DNA of 64,000 nucleotides. Origin: Methylobacterium sp. NMS14P. GTDB lineage: Bacteria; Pseudomonadota; Alphaproteobacteria; Rhizobiales; Beijerinckiaceae. A program made the translations under genes and the position numbers. The stretch covers positions 1,866,501 through 1,930,500 of the forward strand of contig NZ_CP087106.1 in assembly GCF_028583545.1 (NCBI RefSeq), in the 5' to 3' direction. The notes beneath the pieces were generated by a model, which worked only from the letters and a program-made list of their open reading frames with translations, did not search any database and was not told the origin of the DNA. Positions 18,073-25,821 of this stretch are shown here, piece by piece. Position 1 is the first letter of the stretch; every line of letters begins with the position of its first letter.

Positions 18073-20610
18073 ATGGAGGCGGCGCTCGCGGGCAGCCGCG
18101 GCCGGGCCGAGCGGCCGGAGGGCGCGCGGGAGCGCGTCGCCCGCTGGAGCGCGGGCTACCGCCCGGCGCCCGGCCGGCCGGACGAGTTCCTGGGCCCCGA
18201 CGGCGCGCCCCGCGGGGCGTGGCCGCGCCTGCTCGACCGTCTCGGCGGCCTCACCGAGCCGGAGATCATGGCCCGCTTCGTCGCGGCGGAGCGGCACATC
18301 CGGGACGCGGGCATCTCGTTCCGCATCGCCGGCGACCAGCGCGAGCATCCCTGGCCGCTGGGCTGCCTGCCCCTGGTGATCGAGGGGGCGGAGTGGGCGG
18401 CGCTCAGCGCCGGGATCGTCCAGCGCGCGGAGCTGATGGAGGCGATCCTCGCCGACGCCTACGGCGAGGGCCGGCTGGTCGCCGAGGGGCTGCTCCCCGC
18501 CGCGATCGTGGCCGGCACGCCCGAGTTCCTGCACCCGCTCCACGGGGTCGCGCCCCCCGGCGGCCACTACCTCAAGCTCTACGCCGCCGATCTCGGCCGG
18601 GGGCCGGACGGGCGCTGGCAGGTGCTCGCCGACCGGACCCAGGCGCCCTCGGGCCTCGGCTGGGCGCTGGAGAACCGCATGGTCCTGGCCCGGACCTTCC
18701 CGGACTTCTTCCAGGACCTCCACGTCGAGCGCCTGCCGGCCTTCTTCCAGGCGTTCCGCGACGGGCTGGCGCTGGGGGCGGAGCGCGCCGACCCGCGGAT
18801 CTGCCTGCTGACCTCCGGCCCCTACAGCAGCACCTACGTCGAGCAGGCGGCGCTCGCCCGCTATCTCGGCCTGATGCTGGTGGAGGGCGACGACCTCGTC
18901 ATGCGGGACGGGTGCCTGCACGTGCGTACCGTCTCGGGCCTGAAGCGGGCCGACGCCCTGTGGCGGCGGATCGACGCCGACTTCCTCGACCCCCTGGAGC
19001 TGAACCCGGCCTCGCGGCTCGGCGTGCCCGGCATCCTCGACGCCCTGCGCAACGGCTCCCTGGTGATGGCCAACATGCCGGGCGCGGGGCTCGTCGAGTC
19101 GGCCGCGCTCGCCCCCTATCTCGACGGCATCGCCCGGCGCGTCCTCGGCGAGCCCCTGCGGCTCGGCCACCCGCGCACGTGGTGGTGCGGCGACCTCGAG
19201 GGCCTGGCGCACGCGCGGGCCAACCTCGACAGCCTGACCCTGCGCCCGGCCGCCACGCCGCAGCGCGGCGCGGCGCGCGACGCGATCCTGGCCGGCCCGG
19301 TCCTGGCGGCGGAGCGGGAGCGGGTCGTGGCGGCCCTGCGCGACCGGCCCTTCGACTACGTCGCCCAGGAGGCGGCGCCGCTCTCGACCATGCCGGGCTG
19401 GGAGCGCGGTCCGGACGGCCTGTTCCTGACGCCCCGCCCCTTCGCGGTCCGCGTCTTCGCCGCGCGGACGCCGCTCGGCTGGCAGGTCATGCCCGGCGGC
19501 TTCTGCCGGGTCTCGGAGCGCGAGGACGTCGACCCGATCGAGCTGCGGCTCGGCATCCGCTCCGCCGACGTCTGGGTCCTGTCCGAGGCGCCGGTCGCCG
19601 CGCCCCTGATCGGCACGCAGGCGGCCCCGCGGGTGCGGCGGGTCGGCGGCCACCTCCCCGCCCGGGCCGCCGACGGCCTGTTCTGGCTCGGCCGCTACCT
19701 GGAGCGCGGCGAGGCGGTGATCCGGCTGGTGCTGGCCCATCTGCGCAGCGTCGGCGACGCGGTCGGGACCGACATCTCGGGCGCCCTCGACACGCCGGCG
19801 GCCCTGGCGCTCCGGGCCCTGCTGCACGAGTGGGGCGCCATCGGTGCGGCCGACCTGCCCACCGCCCGCCTCGCCCAGGAGGCGCTGGCCGGGCGGGACC
19901 GGCCCGGCTCGGCCCGGTCCCACGTCATCGCGGCCCGCCGCAACGCCGCCGCGCTCCGCGCCCGCCTGTCGGGCGAGGCGTGGCGGGTGCTCGCCGACCT
20001 GAACGAGTTCCTGTCCCTCAACACCGCGCGGGCCTTCACCGAGTCGCAGCTCGCGGGCCGCGCAGAGCGGGCGCTGAGCCAGCTCGCGGCGCTCGCCGGC
20101 CTCACCCACGAGAACATGAGCCGGGCCGAGGGCTGGCACTTCATCGAGCTCGGCCGGCGGATCGAGCGGGCGATCAACACCGGCGCCTTCGCGCTGGCCT
20201 TCGCCAACGACGAGGCGACCCCCGGCTGCCTCGGGGTGATGCTGTCCCTGTGCGATTCGCAGATCAGCTACGGGCGGCGCTACCTGCAGGGGGCGGCCCT
20301 CGACCCCGTGCGCGACATGGTGCTGCTCGACCCCTACAACCCGCGCTCGATCGCCTTCCAGGCGGAGGCGATCACCCGGCACCTCGCCGACCTGCCGGCG
20401 CTCGCCGCGGACGGGATCCCCGAGCCCCATTGCCGCCTCGCCACCCGGATCCTGGCGGAGCTGCGCAGCGGCGAGGCCGCGGATTTCGACGCCGTGCGCC
20501 TGACCGCGCTCGCGACCGACCTCGAGCGCCTCGCCGACGGCATCGCGGCCCGCTACTTCCCCACCGGGCCGAACGCGCTGCGCCCCGAGAAGCTGACGGG
20601 GCTGGCTTGA
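18073..20610 (+). CDS. Circularly permuted ATP-grasp fused to Alpha-E domain
   Basis: An 845-residue fusion. Residues about 60-500 are the circularly permuted type-2 ATP-grasp (DUF404/DUF407): FRIAGDQREHPWPLGCLPLV, then LLTSGPYSSTYVEQAALARY and a Gly/Trp-rich block (HPRTWWCGDLEG). From about residue 525 the Alpha-E domain begins (HLPARAADGLFWLGRYLERG) and runs helical to the end (DLERLADGIAARYFP). The ATP-grasp part should form an amide or peptide-like bond using ATP; the Alpha-E part is thought to bind or handle the product. In many bacteria these are two neighbouring genes. ATG 18073 is used; an adjacent GTG at 18070 is possible. It lies between two transglutaminase-like genes, all on the same strand. 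Confidence 0.9.
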   Translation: MEAALAGSRGRAERPEGARERVARWSAGYRPAPGRPDEFLGPDGAPRGAWPRLLDRLGGLTEPEIMARFVAAERHIRDAGISFRIAGDQREHPWPLGCLPLVIEGAEWAALSAGIVQRAELMEAILADAYGEGRLVAEGLLPAAIVAGTPEFLHPLHGVAPPGGHYLKLYAADLGRGPDGRWQVLADRTQAPSGLGWALENRMVLARTFPDFFQDLHVERLPAFFQAFRDGLALGAERADPRICLLTSGPYSSTYVEQAALARYLGLMLVEGDDLVMRDGCLHVRTVSGLKRADALWRRIDADFLDPLELNPASRLGVPGILDALRNGSLVMANMPGAGLVESAALAPYLDGIARRVLGEPLRLGHPRTWWCGDLEGLAHARANLDSLTLRPAATPQRGAARDAILAGPVLAAERERVVAALRDRPFDYVAQEAAPLSTMPGWERGPDGLFLTPRPFAVRVFAARTPLGWQVMPGGFCRVSEREDVDPIELRLGIRSADVWVLSEAPVAAPLIGTQAAPRVRRVGGHLPARAADGLFWLGRYLERGEAVIRLVLAHLRSVGDAVGTDISGALDTPAALALRALLHEWGAIGAADLPTARLAQEALAGRDRPGSARSHVIAARRNAAALRARLSGEAWRVLADLNEFLSLNTARAFTESQLAGRAERALSQLAALAGLTHENMSRAEGWHFIELGRRIERAINTGAFALAFANDEATPGCLGVMLSLCDSQISYGRRYLQGAALDPVRDMVLLDPYNPRSIAFQAEAITRHLADLPALAADGIPEPHCRLATRILAELRSGEAADFDAVRLTALATDLERLADGIAARYFPTGPNALRPEKLTGLA

Positions 20611-20618
20611 TGTTGTGT

Positions 20619-20665
20619 GTCCTTGACGCTGCCGCCTCAAGGACGATCCGCAGCAGGGGCTGCGG
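20619..20665. repeat. Two adjacent hairpins between ATP-grasp and transglutaminase genes
   Basis: The first is GTCCTTGA with its complement around a 10-nt loop (20619-20644). The second is CCGCAGC-AGGG-GCTGCGG (20648-20665). No T-tract follows. They could attenuate or process the polycistronic message in this 115-bp gap. Confidence 0.55.
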
Positions 20666-20725
20666 CGCGCCTTCGCGCTTGCCGGCGACCGCAGGCGACG
20701 GACGTCGCGATGGGCGGTCGCTGGG

Positions 20726-21625
20726 ATGATCTACACGCTGCGCCACCGCACCGCCTACCGCTACGGCCGGCCGGTGCACTTCGCCCGCTGCACCCTGCGG
20801 CTCAAACCGCAGGACGGCGAGGGCCAGAGCGTGCTGGCGAGCGCCGTCACGATCGACCCGAGCCCCGCCCGCGCGGTCATGCGGCGCGACTATCTCGGGA
20901 TCGACGCGGTGGCGATCACCCTGGAGACGCCGCACACCGCCTTCAGCGTCGAGGCGCTCTCCACCGTGCGGGTCGAGCGCCCGGCCCCGCCGCCGCCGGA
21001 ATCCGGGACGTCCTGGGAGCGGGTCCGCGACGCCGTCCTGGCGGGGCGCGACCTCGGCGGCCGGGCGCCGGTGCACTTCCTGTTCCCGAGCGGCCGGGTG
21101 CCGCTGCTGCCCGCGATCGCCGACTACGCGCGCCCGAGCTTCGCCGCCGGCCGCAGCGCCTACGGGGCGGCCCACGACCTGATGCTGCGGATCGGCCGGG
21201 ATTTCCGCTTCGACGCCCGGGCCACCACCGTCTCGACGCCGCTCGCGGAGTCCTTCGCGCTCCGGGCCGGGGTCTGCCAAGACTTTGCCCACGTGATGAT
21301 CGCCGCCCTGCGCGGCATGGGCCTGCCGGCGGCCTATGTCAGCGGCTACCTGCGCACCGTGCCGCCGCCCGGCCGCCCGCGCCTGCGCGGGGCGGATGCG
21401 AGCCACGCCTGGGTGGCGGTCTGGTGCGGCGAGGGCTGGCTCGGCCTCGACCCGACCAACGGCGTCGCGGTGCGGGACGACCACATCGTGGTGGCCCGCG
21501 GCCGCGACTACGGCGACGTGGCGCCGGTCGACGGCATCGTCAGCGGCTCGGGCAAGCAGCGCCTCAAGGTCGAGGTCGACGTCATCCCCGACACCGAGAC
21601 GCAGGATCTCGCGCTGGTGGGGTGA
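20726..21625 (+). CDS. Transglutaminase-family cysteine peptidase-like protein
   Basis: A 299-residue protein with a bacterial transglutaminase N-terminal domain (YTLRHRTAYRYGRPVHFARC, residues 3-22) and a core with an intact triad: RAGVCQDFAHVM (C184), DASHAWVAVWCG (H227) and GLDPTNG (D242). It is a shorter paralogue of the N-terminal half of the DUF2126 protein upstream. Standard for this gene cluster is a transglutaminase of this size beside ATP-grasp and Alpha-E. The ATG at 20726 begins the conserved N-terminus, with only a weak ribosome site. It probably cleaves an isopeptide or peptide made by the ATP-grasp partner. That is inference from context. Confidence 0.88.
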   Translation: MIYTLRHRTAYRYGRPVHFARCTLRLKPQDGEGQSVLASAVTIDPSPARAVMRRDYLGIDAVAITLETPHTAFSVEALSTVRVERPAPPPPESGTSWERVRDAVLAGRDLGGRAPVHFLFPSGRVPLLPAIADYARPSFAAGRSAYGAAHDLMLRIGRDFRFDARATTVSTPLAESFALRAGVCQDFAHVMIAALRGMGLPAAYVSGYLRTVPPPGRPRLRGADASHAWVAVWCGEGWLGLDPTNGVAVRDDHIVVARGRDYGDVAPVDGIVSGSGKQRLKVEVDVIPDTETQDLALVG

Positions 21626-21631
21626 GGTGAC

Positions 21632-21724
21632 GCTCCGTCATCGCGAGCGCAGCGAAGCGACCCAGGGCGGCGCGACATCCCCGAAGATGGCGCGACACTG
21701 GATCGCTCCGCTCGCAAGGACGGA
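21632..21724. repeat. CGTCAT-type dispersed inverted repeat, copy 1
   Basis: The left arm reads CGTCATCGCGAGCGCAGCGA and the right arm CTGGATCGCTCCGCTCGCAA, which pair imperfectly around a variable centre. It is one of three related copies in the window (others at 37750 and 41016), all in gene gaps. The sequence type is common in alphaproteobacterial genomes. Confidence 0.85.
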
Positions 21725-21761
21725 GATGTCGCGGACGCCACCCTCACCACCCTCACTACCC

Positions 21762-22373
21762 TCACCACATCGTCTTGGCCGCCCGCTCCGGCCATTCCGC
21801 GTCGTAGCGCTGGCCGCCAACCGCGCCCGCGGTCAGCGCCGCCAGGATCGCCCCGGGGGTCGGCAGGCTCGCCGGGTCGACGCGGGCTTCCGGATCCCAC
21901 AGCTTCGCCCGGATGATCGCCCGGGCGCACTGGAAGTAGATCTCCGCGACCGTGATCACGACCGCGGTGCGCGGCGCGTGGCCGTCGACGCTGAAGGACG
22001 CGAGGAGCTCCGGGTCGGCCGAGATCACCGCTCGCCCGTTCACCCGGAGCGTCGTGCCCGAGCCCGGGATCAGGAACAGCAGCGCCACCCGCGGATCGCG
22101 CACGATGTTGCGCAGCGAGTCGATCCGGTTGTTGCCGCGCCGGTCCGGCAGGATCAGCGTGCGCGAGTCGGCGACCCGCACGAAGCCCGGCTGGTCCCCG
22201 CGCGGGCTGCAGTCGAGCCCCTCCGGGCCGGCGGTCGCCAGCACCGCGAAGGGCGAGGCCGCGATCAGCGCCGCGTAGTCCGGCGTGATCGCGGCCGCCA
22301 CCTTCACCGTGGAGGCGGGCGCCAGGGGCGCGCTGTAGATCGCCTCCAGCGCGGCGAGATCGTCGACGATCAT
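21762..22373 (-). CDS. Pyridoxamine 5'-phosphate oxidase-family flavoprotein
   Basis: A 203-residue split-barrel flavoprotein of the MSMEG_1061-type PPOX group. Visible blocks are FAVLATAGPEGLDCSPRGDQ (residues 42-61), LILPDRRGNNRIDSLRNIVR and ALLFLIPGSGTTLRVNGRA, which form the FMN-binding barrel. A C-terminal region (EIYFQCARAIIRAKLWD) is usual in this subgroup. It is more likely an FMN- or F420-type reductase of unknown substrate than true PdxH, whose C-terminal signature is missing. It starts 7 bp after lysK ends on the same strand, so the two are probably co-transcribed. Confidence 0.82.
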   Translation of the reverse strand: MIVDDLAALEAIYSAPLAPASTVKVAAAITPDYAALIAASPFAVLATAGPEGLDCSPRGDQPGFVRVADSRTLILPDRRGNNRIDSLRNIVRDPRVALLFLIPGSGTTLRVNGRAVISADPELLASFSVDGHAPRTAVVITVAEIYFQCARAIIRAKLWDPEARVDPASLPTPGAILAALTAGAVGGQRYDAEWPERAAKTMW

Positions 22374-22380
22374 CGTGCCC

Positions 22381-24087
22381 TCACGCGACCGGGGCCGCCT
22401 TGCCGGCCGCGAAGGCCTCGTGCTCGGCCACGAGCGCCCCCGACAGGGCCGCGGCGATCAGGCCGCGGGTCTCGTCGACGCCGTAGAGGGCCACGAAGGA
22501 GCCGAACCGGGGTCCGCGCGCCTCGCCGAACAGCACGTTGTAGAGGCTCGTGAACCACGCCTGCGACACGCCGGGCCGCCCGTCCGGGCTCTTGGCCTTG
22601 CCGGACGTGTCGGGGAAGTGGCGCCGCCCGACCTCGTAGACCGCCGCCTGCAGGGCCTCCGGGTCGGTGGAGCCGGCATGTTCCCGGAGGGTCTCCGCGA
22701 GGTCCTCGAGCGCCGCCCGTTCCTCGGGCGTCGGCGCCCGGTAGGTCTTGGCCGGCCGCACGAAGTCCGAGAAGTACTTCAGCGCGTGCCTGACCAGCCG
22801 GTCGAGGCCCGGATGGGTCTCCGGACCGGTCCGCGGCGCGTAGCGGCGGATGAAGCCCCACAGCACCGCCGGATCCTCGGTGTTGGCGACCGCCGCGAGG
22901 TTGAGCAGCATCGCGAAGGTCAGGCTCGCGCCCTCGACCCGCTCGGGCTCCGGCGGATTGCCGGCATGGAGGTGCCAGACCGGGTTGCCCAGCCGCAGCT
23001 TCGCGTCCTGGCCGGCGTAGCGGTCGAGGAAGCCGATATACTCGTCGACGTGCCGGGGGATCACGTCGAAGAACAGGCGCTTGGCCTCGCGCGGCTTGTT
23101 GTACATGAACAGGGCCAGCGATTCCGGCGTGCCGTAGGTGAGCCACGCGTCGATCGTCAGGCCGTTGCCCTTCGACTTCGAGATCTTCTGGCCCTTCTCG
23201 TCGAGGAACAGCTCGTAGTTGAAGCCCTCCGGCGGCTCGCCGCCGAGCGCCCGGGCGATCCTGGCCGAGAGCTTGACCGAGTCGATCAGGTCCTTGCCGG
23301 CCATCTCGTAATCGACGCCGAGCGCCACCCAGCGCATCGCCCAGTCGGGCTTCCACTGCAGCTTGGCGTGGCCGCCGGTCACCGGGGTCTCGTAGCGCTC
23401 GCCGGTGGCGGGATCGCGCCACACGATCGTGCCGCTCTCCGCCTTCACCTCGTCGATCGGCACCTGCATCACGTGGCCGGTGACCGGGTGGAGCGGCAGG
23501 AACGGCGAGTAGCTCGCCGAGCGCTCGGCCCGCAGCGACGGCAGCATGATCTCCATCACGGAATCGTAGCGCTCCAGCACGCGCAGCAGCACCGTGTCGA
23601 ACACGCCCGCGCGGTAGCACTCGGTCGCTGAGCGGAACTCGTAGGCGAACCCGAACGCGTCGAGGAAGCGGCGCAACTCGGCGTTGTTGTGCGCCCCGAA
23701 GCTGTCGTGGGTGCCGAACGGGTCCGGCACGCGGGTGAGCGGCTGGTTGAGGTGGGCGGCCAGCATCTCCCGGTTCGGGACGTTGTCGGGCACCTTGCGC
23801 AGCCCGTCCATGTCGTCCGAGAAGGCGATCAGCCGGGTCGGCACCGCGTCGCGGGTGAGCACCCGGAAGGCGTGCCGCACCATGGAGGTGCGGGCGACCT
23901 CGCCGAACGTGCCGATATGCGGCAGGCCCGACGGGCCGTAGCCGGTCTCGAACAGCACCTCGGTCTTGCCGGATTTCTCCAGCCGCGCCACGAGCTTGCG
24001 CGCCTCCTCGAAGGGCCAGGCGGCGGCGTTGGCGGCGGCCTCGATGGTGTCGGGGTCGAGGGTCAGGGCTGGGGGGGCGGCTGGCAT
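22381..24087 (-). CDS. lysK: Class I lysyl-tRNA synthetase
   Basis: A 568-residue class I LysRS, the archaeal-type enzyme that many alphaproteobacteria use instead of class II. The HIGH-equivalent is LPHIG (H57), and KMSKS is KISKSKG (301-307). Other family blocks are [15 protein letters not shown] and [15 protein letters not shown]. The C-terminal helical domain is complete. It charges tRNA-Lys in the cytoplasm and should be essential unless a class II enzyme exists elsewhere. The start at 24087 is supported by the usual distance to the HIGH motif. The PPOX gene follows at once. Confidence 0.95.
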   Translation of the reverse strand: MPAAPPALTLDPDTIEAAANAAAWPFEEARKLVARLEKSGKTEVLFETGYGPSGLPHIGTFGEVARTSMVRHAFRVLTRDAVPTRLIAFSDDMDGLRKVPDNVPNREMLAAHLNQPLTRVPDPFGTHDSFGAHNNAELRRFLDAFGFAYEFRSATECYRAGVFDTVLLRVLERYDSVMEIMLPSLRAERSASYSPFLPLHPVTGHVMQVPIDEVKAESGTIVWRDPATGERYETPVTGGHAKLQWKPDWAMRWVALGVDYEMAGKDLIDSVKLSARIARALGGEPPEGFNYELFLDEKGQKISKSKGNGLTIDAWLTYGTPESLALFMYNKPREAKRLFFDVIPRHVDEYIGFLDRYAGQDAKLRLGNPVWHLHAGNPPEPERVEGASLTFAMLLNLAAVANTEDPAVLWGFIRRYAPRTGPETHPGLDRLVRHALKYFSDFVRPAKTYRAPTPEERAALEDLAETLREHAGSTDPEALQAAVYEVGRRHFPDTSGKAKSPDGRPGVSQAWFTSLYNVLFGEARGPRFGSFVALYGVDETRGLIAAALSGALVAEHEAFAAGKAAPVA

Positions 24088-24216
24088 GTCTTCTGGGATG
24101 TACGCGAATTGGACGCGCGCACCCTAGAGCGGTTCGCACCGGAGCGGAACGCCCGGCGGTGCAACCGGGGTTCCAGTCCCGTGTAAGCGGGGGGACACGG
24201 TACCTGTGCCGGGCGT

Positions 24217-24490
24217 TCAAGCTTGCTGCTGCCGAGCGGTGTGGCGAATCCCGAGGATGAGGATCTCGTCATCCGCAACGCGATCGGTGATGGCATAGGG
24301 ATAGGGACGTGCCACGACGCGCCTGATGCCGCCCCGGGCCGTCATCGAACCCACGAAGGGGTGGTTGCAGCAGAAGGTCCATGAGCGCCTGCAGACGCTT
24401 CTGCACACGACGCGCGCCGTGCGGATTTCGCTGGGCGATGTAGGTGAGCACGCTGTCGAGTTGGTCAGCCGCGGGGCGGGTTAGACGCAG
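24217..24490 (-). pseudogene. RelE/ParE-type toxin gene, frameshifted
   Basis: Two overlapping frames each carry half of a ParE-like toxin. The first frame, from 24490, reads LRLTRPAADQLDSVLTYIAQ, then RNPHGARRVQKRLQALMDLL. After a run of four G on the plus strand (24358-24361) the family pattern moves to the next frame: FVGSMTARGGIRRVVARPYP, then YAITDRVADDEILILGIRH. Removing one base of that run joins them into a protein of about 90 residues ending RQQQA. No ATG or GTG precedes LRLTRP in frame, only CTG. It overlaps the antitoxin stop, the normal arrangement. The toxin is therefore probably inactive, unless the extra base is a sequencing error. Confidence 0.7.
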
Positions 24491-24738
24491 TCTGACAGCC
24501 CATGCTTGGCCCAGATGGCGCGCACCTCCGCATCCGTGGCGTAGTCGCCCCGTGCAGCCGCAGCTTCGGATTCGTCGAGTTCCGCCGCCTCCTCCGGCGT
24601 GAACCGATAGATGGAGGCCCCGTCATCCACGAAGGCCAGCATCAGGCGGGCAATCTCGTCCTGCATCTCCGGTGCGAGGACCCGCGCCTTCGCCACGGCC
24701 TTCTCGAGCAGATCCGTTATGCGCCGCTCCTGATCCAT
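24481..24738 (-). CDS. Antitoxin of a ParE/RelE-type module
   Basis: An 85-residue acidic protein with an N-terminal helical half (DQERRITDLLEKAVAKARVL) and the family-typical C-terminus DESEAAAARGDYATDAEVRA followed by IWAKHGL. The E-x-A-x-x-x-G-x-Y/F...D-E/A-E-V-x-A-I-W-x-K-H motif is the toxin-wrapping tail seen in ParE partner antitoxins. The frame is intact. Its stop overlaps the start region of the frameshifted toxin by about 10 bp. It may persist as an orphan antitoxin guarding against a related toxin, or autoregulate the remnant operon. Confidence 0.8.
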   Translation of the reverse strand: MDQERRITDLLEKAVAKARVLAPEMQDEIARLMLAFVDDGASIYRFTPEEAAELDESEAAAARGDYATDAEVRAIWAKHGLSDCV

Positions 24739-24801
24739 GGATACCCGACACCGTGCAGGATCCCCGATTCGCGCTTCCGCCGGAAGCCCCGGTGCGCTCC
24801 C

Positions 24802-25776
24802 TCAGAACGGGCTCACCGGGAAGAACCGCAGGTACAGCTCGGTGTACTTGCCGTCGTCCCAGACCCGCTGGAGCGCGTCGTCCAGCGCCCGGGAGAGGGC
24901 GGCGTCCTCCTGGCGGGTGATCAGGCCGATCCCCTCCCCGAAATAGCGGTTCTCCAGGTAGTCGCCGCCGGTCAGCGCGCAGCAATTCTCCGCGTCCTGG
25001 CCGCCGACGAACAGGGCGAGGTTGAGGCCGTCGGCGAACAGGTAGTCGATCTCGCCGCGCTTGAGCGCGCTCTCGGCCGCCGTGAGGTCGGTGAAGTCCT
25101 TGGGCACGGCCTTCGGGAAGAACGCCTTCAGGTAGGCCGCGTGGGCGCTGCCGGCGATGACCCCGACACCGCGGCCGGCGAGCCCCGCGGCCGAGGGGAC
25201 CGGCAGGCCCTTGTCGGTCCGGGCCGCGAAGCGCGCCGGCCAGCGGAAATACGGCCGCGTCGCCAGGAATCGCGACCGCAGGGACGCGGTCAGCGGGATG
25301 GCGGCCGCGACCACGTCGCCCTGCTTGCCGTCGAGGGCGTCCAGCAGGGTGTCGAAGCGGCGCGCCTGCACCGTGCAGGTGATCGTCAGCTTCTCGCAGA
25401 CGGCCCGGGCGAGCTCGACCACGAAGCCCGTCGGGTTGCCGTCGGGGCCGGCGAAGTGCAGCGGCGGGAACTCGTCGTCCGTGAGGAAGCGGACCGCCCG
25501 GCCGGTCTGCGGCGCCTCGATCCGCTCGCCTCGGCTGCGCGGGTTCCAGAAATCCGGCACCGTAACGGCGGGGGCGGCGGTAGCCCCGGCGGTGGCAGGG
25601 GCAGCTGCGGTAGCGGGCGCGGTCGGGGGCGCCGCGGCACCGGCCGGCCCCGGTGCCGCGAGGAGCGCCGCGACCGCGCCCGCGACGATCCAGGATGGGA
25701 TGGCTGTCCTATCGCCTCTTGACGACGGGGACGGGGCGGTGCTCCTCTCGGAGCGCGGGGGCGGGGACTGGCTCAC
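24802..25776 (-). CDS. ABC-type solute-binding protein, family 3 (amino-acid type)
   Basis: A 324-residue secreted protein: a cytoplasmic leader, a hydrophobic signal segment (WIVAGAVAALLAAPGPAGAA), then an Ala/Pro/Thr-rich linker to about residue 70. The binding domain follows: VRFLTDDEFPPLHFAGPDGN, then PTGFVVELARAVCEKL, and GRGVGVIAGSAHAAYLKAFF in lobe 2. This is the family 3 fold for polar amino acids and related solutes. No permease or ATPase gene is adjacent, so it is an orphan binding protein or a sensor subunit. It is divergent from the glycosyltransferase gene across only 45 bp. The start could be internal to the 5' leader. Confidence 0.8.
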   Translation of the reverse strand: MSQSPPPRSERSTAPSPSSRGDRTAIPSWIVAGAVAALLAAPGPAGAAAPPTAPATAAAPATAGATAAPAVTVPDFWNPRSRGERIEAPQTGRAVRFLTDDEFPPLHFAGPDGNPTGFVVELARAVCEKLTITCTVQARRFDTLLDALDGKQGDVVAAAIPLTASLRSRFLATRPYFRWPARFAARTDKGLPVPSAAGLAGRGVGVIAGSAHAAYLKAFFPKAVPKDFTDLTAAESALKRGEIDYLFADGLNLALFVGGQDAENCCALTGGDYLENRYFGEGIGLITRQEDAALSRALDDALQRVWDDGKYTELYLRFFPVSPF

Positions 25777-25821
25777 CCCCCTCCTCTACCACGTCCTCGG
25801 GCCGCGGGGGGAGCGCGCGGC

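Noticed and set aside
14408..18073. A 1221-codon plus-strand frame over the DUF2126 gene
   Set aside because: A +1 shadow of the transglutaminase/DUF2126 gene, Arg/Pro/Gly-rich without motifs.
24110..24200. Possible tRNA-like segment (GGTTCCAGTCCC resembling a T-loop)
   Set aside because: No acceptor stem, anticodon arm or CCA end could be paired around it.
24269..24451. A separate 60-residue small gene beside the antitoxin
   Set aside because: It is the first half of the frameshifted ParE-like toxin, and the adjacent 63-residue frame is the second half. I list them together as a pseudogene.
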